Origin: Oceaniradius stylonematis
GTDB lineage: Bacteria > Pseudomonadota > Alphaproteobacteria > Rhizobiales > Rhizobiaceae
Direction: 5' to 3'
Assembly (NCBI RefSeq): GCF_003149475.2
Contig: NZ_QFWV02000004.1
Coordinates: forward strand, 530,572-563,567
DNA length: 32,996 bases
The translations under genes and the position numbers were made by a program. Shown here one piece after another: positions 7,946 to 15,163 of the stretch (positions are counted from its first letter, which is position 1; each line of letters opens with the position of its first letter). Under the pieces are notes generated by a model. The model was not told where the DNA came from. It ran no database searches and worked only from the letters and a program-made list of their open reading frames with translations.

Positions 7946-8902
7946 CTATTCGGAGAAGTCGATCGTCGGCAGCAGCGCAGCAAAGAACGCGTCTTCGGCT
8001 TCCAGCACGCCCAGGAATTCCTCGGGACCCGCGAAATCGACCTCGACCAGCGCATTGGCCGCAAACTCCGTGAAGGTGCTTCCGGTCGCCGATGCCTCAA
8101 TGGCCGATGCCAGTGTGGCGAGCACGTCATCGGGCGTTCCAGCCGGCGCCCAGAGGCCGATGTTCGGCGGCAGGGCGAGATCGATCCCGGCATCGCGCAG
8201 CGTCGGCAGGTCGGGCGCAAGGCTGGTGCGTTCTTCGGAGAGCTGGGCCAGGGGAACGAGCTGTCCCGCCTCTCCGCGCGGAATGATCGCCGATGCAAAT
8301 CCGAGCACCACATCGACCTCGCCCGCGACGGTGGCGGTGATGGCCGGGGTCACGCCGCCGAACGGGATATGAAACATCTCGATGCCGGCGGCCTTGGCGA
8401 TGGCCTCGGCGGCGATGTGCGTGGCGCCGCCGGTTCCGGCGCTGCCATAGCTGACCTCGCCGGGGTTTTCCCTGGCATAGGCCAGCATCTCCTCGATCGT
8501 GGAAAACGGTGCACCGTTCCGTGCGGCGATCACATTCGGACCGACGGCCACGCGCGCGATCGGGGTGAGGTCAGCAAAACCGTAGTTCAACTCGCGCTGG
8601 TGCGGGGCGACCGTCTGCACGGAGCTGACGGCCATCAGGATCGTGTAACCGTCGGCGTCGGCGTTGACGACCTCGGTCGCACCAACCGTGCCGCCGGCGC
8701 CCGGCTTGGTCTCGACGACCACAGGCTGGCCGAGAGCCTCGGACATGTCCTCGGCAAGGGTGCGCGCCATCGTGTCGGTCGAGCCGGGCGAATAGGGCAC
8801 TATGATCGTCACGGTGCGTTCGGGAAAGCCTTCGGCGCTTGCCAGCGTGGCGCTGAGGCCCAGCGCCAGACCGGCCAGAAGTGAGGGAATGCGAAATCTC
8901 AT
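7946..8902 (-). CDS. Tripartite tricarboxylate transporter substrate-binding protein (TctC family)
   Basis: A 318-residue periplasmic solute-binding protein of the Bug/TctC family. The first 23 residues form a Sec signal peptide (basic MRFR, hydrophobic core, cleavage after ASA). The mature part shows FPERTVTIIVPYSPGS, ETKPGAGGTVGA and a DADGYTILMA segment, all standard for the family. Known ligands are carboxylates such as citrate, tricarballylate or aromatic acids; the ligand here cannot be predicted. The ATG at 8902 has GGAGG upstream, which rules out the longer open frame that extends to 8989. It is second in a leftward operon behind a flavoprotein, and its membrane partners tctB and tctA are on the opposite strand at 11424-13392. 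Confidence 0.9.
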   Translation of the reverse strand: MRFRIPSLLAGLALGLSATLASAEGFPERTVTIIVPYSPGSTDTMARTLAEDMSEALGQPVVVETKPGAGGTVGATEVVNADADGYTILMAVSSVQTVAPHQRELNYGFADLTPIARVAVGPNVIAARNGAPFSTIEEMLAYARENPGEVSYGSAGTGGATHIAAEAIAKAAGIEMFHIPFGGVTPAITATVAGEVDVVLGFASAIIPRGEAGQLVPLAQLSEERTSLAPDLPTLRDAGIDLALPPNIGLWAPAGTPDDVLATLASAIEASATGSTFTEFAANALVEVDFAGPEEFLGVLEAEDAFFAALLPTIDFSE

Positions 8903-8940
8903 GGTTTCCTCCGTTTTGGATTGCGTGGTTCGTCTTGAGC

Positions 8941-8959
8941 GCCGTTCGGTCCGAACGGC
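8941..8959. promoter_or_regulatory. Perfect 19-bp inverted repeat before tctC
   Basis: GCCGTTCGG and CCGAACGGC flank a single T in the 58-bp gap between the flavoprotein stop and the tctC start. As RNA it would fold with a five-base loop. It has no T-tract, so it could be an mRNA-processing or stabilising hairpin that sets the tctC level, or an operator. Its sequence differs from the AGTGTTGACACT sites. Confidence 0.5.
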
Positions 8960-8960
8960 C

Positions 8961-10322
8961 TCAATGGTATCGCTCCCGGGCGGCGGCACGGCCGGCGATC
9001 AAGCCCAGACCCAGCGCCGACAGAAGCCCGTTGCCCGACATGTAGCCGCTGCCGCCGGAGCGGCCGCTGATGCCCATCGCAGCGCCGCCGCCGGCGTAAA
9101 GTCCCGGAATTGGGCGGTCGTCCGTGTCGAGGACGCGGGCGCTCGTGTCGATCTTCAAGCCGCCCTGGGTGTGAAACAGCGCCGGTTCGATCTGCGTCGC
9201 GCAAAGCGGGTCCCCAAGCGGGCCATGCCCCCAGTCCGTACGCCCGAACCGGTCGCATCGATTGCCTCGCGCGGCCCGTCTGGAATCGTCAACTGTCGCT
9301 GCCAAGGCGTCTTCCGGCAGGTCGAGCCGGGCGGCCAATTGACGGATGTCGGATGCCGTTTCGGCGGCGCCAAATGCACAGGCTTCGGCAAATTGCGGCT
9401 GTCCGGCCGCGACATCGTCGCGGATCGGTGCGTCGTAGATGATGTGAAAGGGCCCAGCGGCAGCAAGCTCGAGGTCCGCAAAGCCGGAATAGCCGAGCGT
9501 CTCGTCGCCGAACCGCCGCCCGTGGCGGTCGACGACAAAACCGCCGCGTTCGATCAGCGTCCACGTCATCAGCGCGCCGTTCTTCACGCTCAGCGCGGCA
9601 TGACCCTGGTATGCGGCCATGTTTCCTGTCGCGGCGCCGATGTCGCGGCCCCAAGCGATGGCGTCTCCCGTGCTGTCGGGCGATCCGGCATAAGTCGCTT
9701 CGGCGACGGAAGGGCAGTAATCGGCCAGAAGCCCGGAGGCAGCGCCGAAGCCGTTGCACGCCAGGATCACCGCACCGGCTTCGATCCGGTCGTCACCCGC
9801 CAGAGCACCGGCGATCCGGCCCTGGACCTCGATCAATCCGGTCGCGGGGTGACCGAGCGCCAGCGGGATGTCGCGTTCGCGGACCGCGGCGGCGAGGTCA
9901 TCCAGCAGGTCGACGCCTTTTCGCGATGGCGGGGCGTGAAGGCGGCAGGTTGTGTGTCCGACATGCTTGTAGGTTGTGATCAGGTCGAGCGTGACGCCGC
10001 AATCGACGAGAAAATCGATCAGCGCGCCGGAGGTCTCGGCAAGGATGTCGACCAGTGGGTCCGCATCATGCGATCCGGCAGCCGCGCGCAGATCGCCGGC
10101 GAACAGGGCGACACTGTCCTCGACACCGGCACACGCCTGAAACCGCGTCGGCGCCGCCGGGATGGAGCCGCTCGACAGTGCGGTGTTGCCGCCCAACGAA
10201 CCGGCTTTTTCGAGGATCGCGACATCGACACCTGCTTCTTGGGCGGCCAGCGCTGCGGTCAGGCCGCAGCCGCCCGCGCCGATCACCAGCACATCGACCG
10301 AAGCGGAGTGTCCATCAGACAT
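8961..10322 (-). CDS. FAD-dependent dehydrogenase, fumarate reductase flavoprotein family
   Basis: A 453-residue soluble flavoprotein of the fumarate reductase/succinate dehydrogenase/ketosteroid dehydrogenase superfamily. The FAD motif VLVIGAGGCGLTAALAA opens it, ALFHTQGGLK (384-388, like HTMGG of fumarate reductases) contributes substrate contacts, and GLYAGGGAAMGISG and YMSGNGLLSALGLG near the C-terminus complete the FAD site. After the RHGRRFGDE segment, where fumarate reductases carry the proton-donating Arg, a Tyr (residue 279) is found, so fumarate reduction is unlikely. TcuA, the tricarballylate dehydrogenase that yields cis-aconitate, is a possible functional analogue given the TTT transporter and the aconitase-like gene nearby. 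No heme or FMN domain is attached. The ATG at 10322 is used; a GTG at 10334 is possible. Confidence 0.82.
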   Translation of the reverse strand: MSDGHSASVDVLVIGAGGCGLTAALAAQEAGVDVAILEKAGSLGGNTALSSGSIPAAPTRFQACAGVEDSVALFAGDLRAAAGSHDADPLVDILAETSGALIDFLVDCGVTLDLITTYKHVGHTTCRLHAPPSRKGVDLLDDLAAAVRERDIPLALGHPATGLIEVQGRIAGALAGDDRIEAGAVILACNGFGAASGLLADYCPSVAEATYAGSPDSTGDAIAWGRDIGAATGNMAAYQGHAALSVKNGALMTWTLIERGGFVVDRHGRRFGDETLGYSGFADLELAAAGPFHIIYDAPIRDDVAAGQPQFAEACAFGAAETASDIRQLAARLDLPEDALAATVDDSRRAARGNRCDRFGRTDWGHGPLGDPLCATQIEPALFHTQGGLKIDTSARVLDTDDRPIPGLYAGGGAAMGISGRSGGSGYMSGNGLLSALGLGLIAGRAAARERYH

Positions 10323-10404
10323 GTTCGAAAACACCCACGATCACCAGCACCTGCCTGTCAGTGTTGCCGGATCCCGCCTGGACTGGACGGACGGCGATCC
10401 GCGA

Positions 10405-10447
10405 AGTGTTGACACTATAGGTCCCTTCGAGGGCGCTCTGTCAACAG
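10405..10447 (-). promoter_or_regulatory. Putative leftward promoter of the flavoprotein-tctC operon with two operator sites
   Basis: On the - strand a perfect TTGACA (10444-10439) is followed after 19 bp by TATAGT (10419-10414), one mismatch from the consensus -10. The start codon lies about 90 bp downstream. Two copies of the repeated near-palindrome coincide with these elements: CTGTCAACAG at 10438-10447 covers the -35, and AGTGTTGACACT at 10405-10416 covers the -10. Their centres are 32 bp apart, about three helical turns. The overlap suggests repression, probably by the GntR protein encoded at 14357-15010. Confidence 0.55.
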
Positions 10448-10585
10448 TTATTGCGGATTTCTCGAAACGAGCCCCCATCGCCTGGCCGTGATCGAAAAAC
10501 CGTCGCACAAACATCGATCCTCGTATATCTATGTTTTAAATGAATAAATCGATTCTCCAACACGGAACTCGTTCCGAATCGGAGC

Positions 10586-10615
10586 TTGTCAGCACTCCAA
10601 AAGTGTTGACAGTTT
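10586..10615 (+). promoter_or_regulatory. Two operator-like repeats upstream of the SDR-tctBA operon
   Basis: TGTCAGCACT (10587-10596) and AAGTGTTGACAG (10601-10612) are two further copies of the motif, centred 17 bp apart. The second contains TTGACA at 10606-10611, a possible -35 for the rightward operon, but no good -10 follows. The rest of the 353-bp spacer (10323-10675) is comparatively A/T-rich and holds no convincing gene. Confidence 0.5.
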
Positions 10616-10675
10616 GGAAAATGATGCGAAACAAATGCGGGATTGGTCGACAACCCGGCGCGCGATTGGACACTC

Positions 10676-11437
10676 ATGCAGCTCCCTTCTGCCACCACTT
10701 TGCCGCGAAAGGTCGTGGTCACCGGCTCCGCGTCGGGGATCGGACTGGCGGTGACGGCATCGCTCCTTGAGGCGGAAGCCGGGGTCGTCGGCATCGACAT
10801 TGCCGGTTCACCCGACCTGACCAGCGGCTACGAGCACATTCGCGGCGATCTTTCGACCTTTGACGGCATCGCCGCCGTCATGGCGGAACTTCGCGGCAGG
10901 CGTTGCGATGCCCTTGTCCATTGCGCCGGCATCATGAGGACCGATGCCAATGCCGACATTGCGCAATCGATGGGCGAAGCATTGTGGGCGCTCCACGTTG
11001 TTGCGCCGCAACGGCTTTGCGAACTGCTCTTGCCAACCATGCCCGACCGGGTCGGGCGCGTTGTCGTTCTGTCGAGCCGCGCGTCCGCCGGGCGGGCCGG
11101 GCGGGCTCTTTACGCAGCATCGAAGGGCGGCAGCGAGGCGCTCGTCCGCTCGATGGCGCTGACGGTGATGGCGCGTGGGATCACGGTGAACGCGATCGCT
11201 CCCGGTCCGGTCAGAACGGCGCAGACGACCGATCCCAACCGCGCCGACGCGGCGGTTGCATTGCCGCCGATGGGCCGCTTGATTGTGCCCCAGGAAATCG
11301 CTGCGACGGTTCTGTTTCTGCTGTCGGATGCGGCGGGCGCCATCACCGGGCAGACATTGGTGCAGTGCGGCGGCCTGTCATTGGCGCCGCCATCGACGGC
11401 GACGCCACAAAGGGGGGCGGATCATGAAACGCTTTGA
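10676..11437 (+). CDS. SDR-family NAD(P)-dependent oxidoreductase
   Basis: A 253-residue classical short-chain dehydrogenase/reductase with a Rossmann fold. The cofactor motif TGSASGIG is at residues 16-23, the structural NAG motif appears as HCAG (82-85), and the catalytic set is Ser133/134, Tyr146 and Lys150 (YAASK). The PGPVRT segment and a C-terminal TGQTLVQCGG are standard. Asp41 at the end of beta-2 favours NAD(H). The ATG at 10676 is used although its Shine-Dalgarno is weak; an in-frame TTG lies at 10643. It overlaps tctB by 14 bp, so it is translated with the transporter. It should oxidise a secondary alcohol or reduce a ketone in the same pathway. Confidence 0.85.
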   Translation: MQLPSATTLPRKVVVTGSASGIGLAVTASLLEAEAGVVGIDIAGSPDLTSGYEHIRGDLSTFDGIAAVMAELRGRRCDALVHCAGIMRTDANADIAQSMGEALWALHVVAPQRLCELLLPTMPDRVGRVVVLSSRASAGRAGRALYAASKGGSEALVRSMALTVMARGITVNAIAPGPVRTAQTTDPNRADAAVALPPMGRLIVPQEIAATVLFLLSDAAGAITGQTLVQCGGLSLAPPSTATPQRGADHETL

Positions 11438-11864
11438 TCGCAACGAAGTGATCGCCGCGCTGTCGATGATGGCGTTCGGCATCCTCTGGCTGGTCATCGG
11501 CCAAGGCTATGCGATGGGCAACAGTGTGCGGATTGGCGCCGGCGTCTTCCCGGTCGCGTTGAGCGTCATCCTGATCGCGCTGTGCGGCGTCCTTGTCCTG
11601 CAGGCCCGCGGCGCGGAGCATCGTCCGTTCGGGCTTCATGTCCGGCCGATGGCGTTTGTCCTGGGCGGCATCCTGTTTTGGGCATTGACGGTCGATGTCA
11701 TCGGCTTTCTGCCGGCGACGATCGTCCTCGTTGCGTGCTGTGCCCTGGCCGAACGCGCCAGCACATGGCGGTCGACGCTTGCTTTGACGGTTGGCCTTTG
11801 CGCCTTCGGCTATGTGGTCTTCATCGAGGGCCTCAACATTCCGCTTTCGGTCATCGGGGAGTGA
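11424..11864 (+). CDS. Tripartite tricarboxylate transporter small membrane subunit (TctB family)
   Basis: A 146-residue inner-membrane protein with four hydrophobic segments (roughly residues 10-27, 39-58, 74-93 and 112-133), the size and layout of TctB, the small four-helix subunit of TTT transporters. Sequence alone would be weak, because this subunit is poorly conserved, but its position directly before a clear tctA is diagnostic. The ATG at 11424 has AAGGGGGG upstream and lies inside the end of the SDR gene. It works with TctA and the periplasmic TctC protein in ion-driven carboxylate uptake. Confidence 0.85.
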   Translation: MKRFDRNEVIAALSMMAFGILWLVIGQGYAMGNSVRIGAGVFPVALSVILIALCGVLVLQARGAEHRPFGLHVRPMAFVLGGILFWALTVDVIGFLPATIVLVACCALAERASTWRSTLALTVGLCAFGYVVFIEGLNIPLSVIGE

Positions 11865-11868
11865 TGCC

Positions 11869-13392
11869 ATGGACCTGATCGCCGGCCTTTCGCTCGGTTT
11901 CGAGACGGCGCTGTCGCCCGCCGCGCTGATGTTCTGCTTTTTCGGCGTCAGTATCGGCATGTTCATCGGTGTTCTGCCGGGCATCGGCCCGCTGGCGGCC
12001 GTCGCCATGATCCTGCCGGTCACCTACCATCTGGAGGTTTCGAGCGCGCTGATCATGCTGGCGGGCATCTTCTATGGCGCCCAGTATGGCGGCTCCACGG
12101 CGTCCATTCTGCTCAACCTGCCGGGAACGTCGACGACGGCCGTCACGGCGATCGACGGTTATCCGATGGCCCAGCAGGGCCGGGCCGGCGTCGCGCTGTT
12201 CATCACGACCATCACCTCCTTTTTTGGCGGCTGCCTTGCGATCATTCTTTTGATGAGTTTCGCGCCGGCGCTGGGCGCCATGGCACTGAAATTCTCATCG
12301 GCGGAGTATTTCTCGATCATGCTTCTGGGCCTGATCGCGGCGGCAACCATGTCGCTCGGCAGTCCCATCAAGGGTGTTGTTTCGGTCGTTGCCGGCCTCA
12401 TGCTCGCCATGGTGGGGATGGATTCGACGTCGGGCCAGTTGCGCTATACGTTCGGCATTCTCGAACTGCAGGACGGGCTCAATCTGGTGGCCATGGCCAT
12501 GGGCCTGTTCGGCGTTGCCGAGATCCTGCGCAATGCGGGCACGCCCGAGCGGGACACGTCCAAGCTCCAGAAGGTCCGGTTCAGGGACCTGATGCCGACC
12601 CGTGCCGACCTGCGCCAATGCTGGAAACCGTCTTTGCGCGGCGCCGGGATCGGCTCTTTCATCGGCGTCCTGCCCGGTGCCGGGCCGACGCTGGCGGCGT
12701 TCCTGGCCTATGCCGCTGAAAAGCGCGTCGCCAAGGACCCCAGCCGGTTCGGCCGTGGTGCGATCGAAGGCATCTCGGCGCCCGAGGCGGCCAACAATGC
12801 CTCGACGCAGGCCGCCTTTATTCCCACCTTGGCGCTCGGCATCCCCGGCGATGCGGCGATGGCGGTCCTGCTTGGCGCCATGATGATCCACGGCATCCAG
12901 CCGCGCCCGGAATTCTTCACCATGCATGCCGACCTGTTCTGGGGTCTGGTTGTCAGCTTCTGGATCGGCAATCTGATGCTGCTGGTGCTCAACATCCCGC
13001 TGATCGGCATCTGGGTCCGGATTCTCACCGTGCCCAAACGGCTCCTGTTTCCCGCCGTCATCTTCTTCATCTGCGTCGGTGTCTACAGCGTCAACAACAA
13101 CCCGTTCGACGTGCTGATGGTGATCGTGTTCGGTCTGGTGGGTTACGTCATGAACGCGTTCCAGTATCCGACCGCACCGCTGCTGATGGGGTTCATCCTC
13201 GGGCCGCTCATCGAGCAGCATTTCCGGCGTGCCTTGCTGTTCTCGCGGGGCGACATGACGACCTTCATCGACAGGCCGATCAGCGCCGCATTTCTGGCGG
13301 CGAGCGTGCTGCTGCTTATGACGATGGCATTGCCGGTGATCAAGAAGCTGGTGACGCGGGCAGCCGAACGCCGAGGCGCCGGGGCCGACTGA
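11869..13392 (+). CDS. Tripartite tricarboxylate transporter large permease (TctA family)
   Basis: A 507-residue polytopic inner-membrane protein, normal length for TctA. Two related signature segments typical of the family are visible: FIGVLPGIGPLAAVAMILP near residue 30 and FIGVLPGAGPTLAAFLAY near residue 265. YGAQYGGSTASILLNLPG and the APEAANNAS block are also characteristic. The ATG at 11869 follows the tctB stop by four bases with GGGGAG ahead. It forms the translocation path and needs TctB plus a TctC-type binding protein, most likely the one at 7946-8902. The gene ends 21 bp before the converging lyase gene, with no clear terminator between them. Confidence 0.93.
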   Translation: MDLIAGLSLGFETALSPAALMFCFFGVSIGMFIGVLPGIGPLAAVAMILPVTYHLEVSSALIMLAGIFYGAQYGGSTASILLNLPGTSTTAVTAIDGYPMAQQGRAGVALFITTITSFFGGCLAIILLMSFAPALGAMALKFSSAEYFSIMLLGLIAAATMSLGSPIKGVVSVVAGLMLAMVGMDSTSGQLRYTFGILELQDGLNLVAMAMGLFGVAEILRNAGTPERDTSKLQKVRFRDLMPTRADLRQCWKPSLRGAGIGSFIGVLPGAGPTLAAFLAYAAEKRVAKDPSRFGRGAIEGISAPEAANNASTQAAFIPTLALGIPGDAAMAVLLGAMMIHGIQPRPEFFTMHADLFWGLVVSFWIGNLMLLVLNIPLIGIWVRILTVPKRLLFPAVIFFICVGVYSVNNNPFDVLMVIVFGLVGYVMNAFQYPTAPLLMGFILGPLIEQHFRRALLFSRGDMTTFIDRPISAAFLAASVLLLMTMALPVIKKLVTRAAERRGAGAD

Positions 13393-13413
13393 GTCGGCGG
13401 GTTTGCCGCGGGA

Positions 13414-14352
13414 TCAGGACGCGGCGCGATCCTCGGGCAGGGCAATGGCGTCAAGATCGGCATAGCGCTGTTCCATTGCCTTGATCTCGGGCTGCCCCAT
13501 CAGTGCCCAGATGTCGTCGATCCCGTAAAGCAGGTCCGGATGATCGGCGACCTCACCGCTCTCCATGGCGCCTTTCAGGATGGACAGGGCGTTCTCCATG
13601 GCCATCAATGCTGCCGCCGGCAGCATGCGCGGCAGGGTCACGCGCTTGACGCCCAGCGCCTCGAGCCGTTTTACCGGGATCAGCGGCGTCGTCGGACGGT
13701 TGCGGATACCAAAGCCCATATTGACCGAGACCGGAACCGGGGACGCATCCACGAGCCGCTTGATCTGTTCCTCGCCGCCGATCGCGTCGGCGAAGATCAG
13801 GTCGGCGCCTGCGGCCGCATAGAGCCGGGCGCGGCGAATGGCGCCTTCGATCCCCTCGACCGCAATCGCATCGGTTCGTGCCAGGACGATGAAGTCGTCA
13901 TCCTTGCGCGCGTCGCAGGCCGCTTCGATCTTGCGCGCCATCTCGCGCATGTCGATGACATCCTTGCCTGTCATGTGACCGCAGCGCTTCGGGCTGACCT
14001 GGTCCTCGATGTTGACGCCTGCCAGGCCCGCTTCCTCGAACCGCTCGATGGTATGATAGACGGCAATGGCGTTGCCGTAGCCCGTATCGGCATCGGCCAT
14101 CACGGGGATGGAAACGCTGCGCGCCATCATGCGGCAGGCTTCGAGATTGTCGGTCAGCCCCATGATGCCGACATCCGGCACGCCCATGCGGGAATTGGCA
14201 AGCCCGGCCCCGGTCGTGCAGGCGGTCCTGAAGCCCATCTTCTCGACCATCCGGACGCTGTAGCCGTCATAGACGCCGGGCGAAACAACAATGCCGTCCT
14301 CAGCCAGAAGTTCGCGCATGCGGCGGGCCGGTTTCGTTGCCGGTTCGGTCAT
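13414..14352 (-). CDS. Isocitrate lyase/PEP mutase family C-C lyase (2,3-dimethylmalate/methylisocitrate lyase-like)
   Basis: A 312-residue alpha/beta-barrel enzyme of the ICL/PEPM superfamily. The metal-binding ADADTGYGN places Asp87 and Asp89, VNIEDQVSPK gives Glu116 and Asp117, and the active-site loop is KRCGH at 122-126 with Cys124. The catalytic Cys-Gly-His marks a lyase of 2-hydroxy acids (isocitrate, 2-methylisocitrate, 2,3-dimethylmalate, oxaloacetate) rather than a phosphonate mutase. The length matches PrpB, Dml and oxaloacetate hydrolase, far shorter than true isocitrate lyase. The ATG at 14352 has AGGATG upstream and lies four bases after the GntR stop. Pairing with an aconitase-like hydratase suggests a hydration-then-cleavage sequence. 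Its substrate is unresolved. Confidence 0.87.
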   Translation of the reverse strand: MTEPATKPARRMRELLAEDGIVVSPGVYDGYSVRMVEKMGFRTACTTGAGLANSRMGVPDVGIMGLTDNLEACRMMARSVSIPVMADADTGYGNAIAVYHTIERFEEAGLAGVNIEDQVSPKRCGHMTGKDVIDMREMARKIEAACDARKDDDFIVLARTDAIAVEGIEGAIRRARLYAAAGADLIFADAIGGEEQIKRLVDASPVPVSVNMGFGIRNRPTTPLIPVKRLEALGVKRVTLPRMLPAAALMAMENALSILKGAMESGEVADHPDLLYGIDDIWALMGQPEIKAMEQRYADLDAIALPEDRAAS

Positions 14353-14356
14353 GATG

Positions 14357-15010
14357 TCATCCTTGGTCGGTGGTCGCGGCCTGTTGGGCCAAAAGGGTTT
14401 CAAGTGATCGGGTCGCGCGCCCGATATGCGCGCGCATCAGCGACTCGGCGAGTTCGCCATCGCGGGCCCGCATGGCGCGCAAAATCTGCCAGTGCTCGGT
14501 GAATGCGTCCTCGCGCCGCCCGGGCCGATCGGCCGAACGGGCGCGGTAGAGCCGCAGAAGATAGTAGAGTTCGTCGCACAAAAGCGCCCGGATCCGGTCG
14601 TTGCCGCAACCCTCGGCGATGCGGACATGAAGGTCGAGATCGACGGCCCTGCCGGCTTCGCGCGCCGCCGAAAACGCATCGAGCATTTCGTCCAGCTCGC
14701 TGTCGGACATGGCCCGCGTCGCCAGCCGCACCGACATGCCCTCGACCGCCTCGCGAAGCTGGAAGATCTCGATCATGTCCGGCAGGGACAGCGACACGAC
14801 GCGCGCCTTCAGATAAGGCTCCTTGATGACGAGCCCGCGCCCCTGCAGCTGCTTTATTGCCTCGCGGATCGGTCCGCGCGATACTTTGAAGCGCGCGGCC
14901 AATGCCGCCTCGTTCAACTGGCCGCCAAGCGGGATTTCGCTCGACAGGAGAAGCGCAAAGACCTCGCGCACCACGCGATCGACCAATGTGCGTTCTTCGC
15001 CGTCCAGCAC
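14357..15010 (-). CDS. GntR-family transcriptional regulator, FCD (FadR-like) subfamily
   Basis: A 217-residue DNA-binding regulator. An N-terminal winged helix-turn-helix (LNEAALAARFKVSRGPIREA, about residues 32-51) is followed by an all-helical FCD ligand domain. The usual metal and carboxylate-sensing residues are present: Asp124, His128, His173 and His195. FCD regulators typically bind organic acids and release DNA. The GTG at 15010 is preceded by GGAGGG, and directly beyond that lies an operator-like TGTCAACACT (15021-15030), so autoregulation is likely. It is co-transcribed with the lyase. Related near-palindromes flank all four transcription units of this region, making it the probable pathway regulator. 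Confidence 0.9.
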   Translation of the reverse strand: MLDGEERTLVDRVVREVFALLLSSEIPLGGQLNEAALAARFKVSRGPIREAIKQLQGRGLVIKEPYLKARVVSLSLPDMIEIFQLREAVEGMSVRLATRAMSDSELDEMLDAFSAAREAGRAVDLDLHVRIAEGCGNDRIRALLCDELYYLLRLYRARSADRPGRREDAFTEHWQILRAMRARDGELAESLMRAHIGRATRSLETLLAQQAATTDQG

Positions 15011-15020
15011 CCCGCCCTCC

Positions 15021-15030
15021 TGTCAACACT
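15021..15030 (-). promoter_or_regulatory. Operator-like site before the GntR gene
   Basis: TGTCAACACT, the reverse complement of AGTGTTGACA, abuts the GntR gene's Shine-Dalgarno. Its centre is 83 bp from the site at 15101-15115. A protein bound here would block transcription into the regulator gene. Confidence 0.5.
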
Positions 15031-15100
15031 TTGTGCGTTTTGTGCAATTGATGACCAAGGAATAGCGGTATATTCGCGAGGCTTCAAGTCAATTTCGAAA

Positions 15101-15134
15101 AAGTGTTGACACTTTGACGGCATCTTTCTAACCC
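15101..15134 (+). promoter_or_regulatory. Operator and putative promoter of the hydratase-amidohydrolase operon
   Basis: AAGTGTTGACACTTT (15101-15115) is the most complete copy of the regional near-palindrome. It contains a perfect TTGACA (15106-15111). The best -10 is TCTAAC (15127-15132) with a short 15-bp spacer, giving a start near 15139, just ahead of the AGGAGG and the ATG at 15164. Operator over -35 implies repression without inducer. Confidence 0.5.
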
Positions 15135-15163
15135 TGCCGAACGAGGAGGTGGCAGGACAGCGC

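Noticed and set aside
8802-10412. A 536-codon open frame on the + strand opposite tctC and the flavoprotein
   Set aside because: The opposite strand carries clear TctC and FAD motifs with good starts. This frame shows no recognisable fold or Shine-Dalgarno.
13393-13413. Short inverted repeat CGGC...GCCG between tctA and the lyase gene as a terminator
   Set aside because: The stem is only four base pairs and no T-tract follows on either strand.
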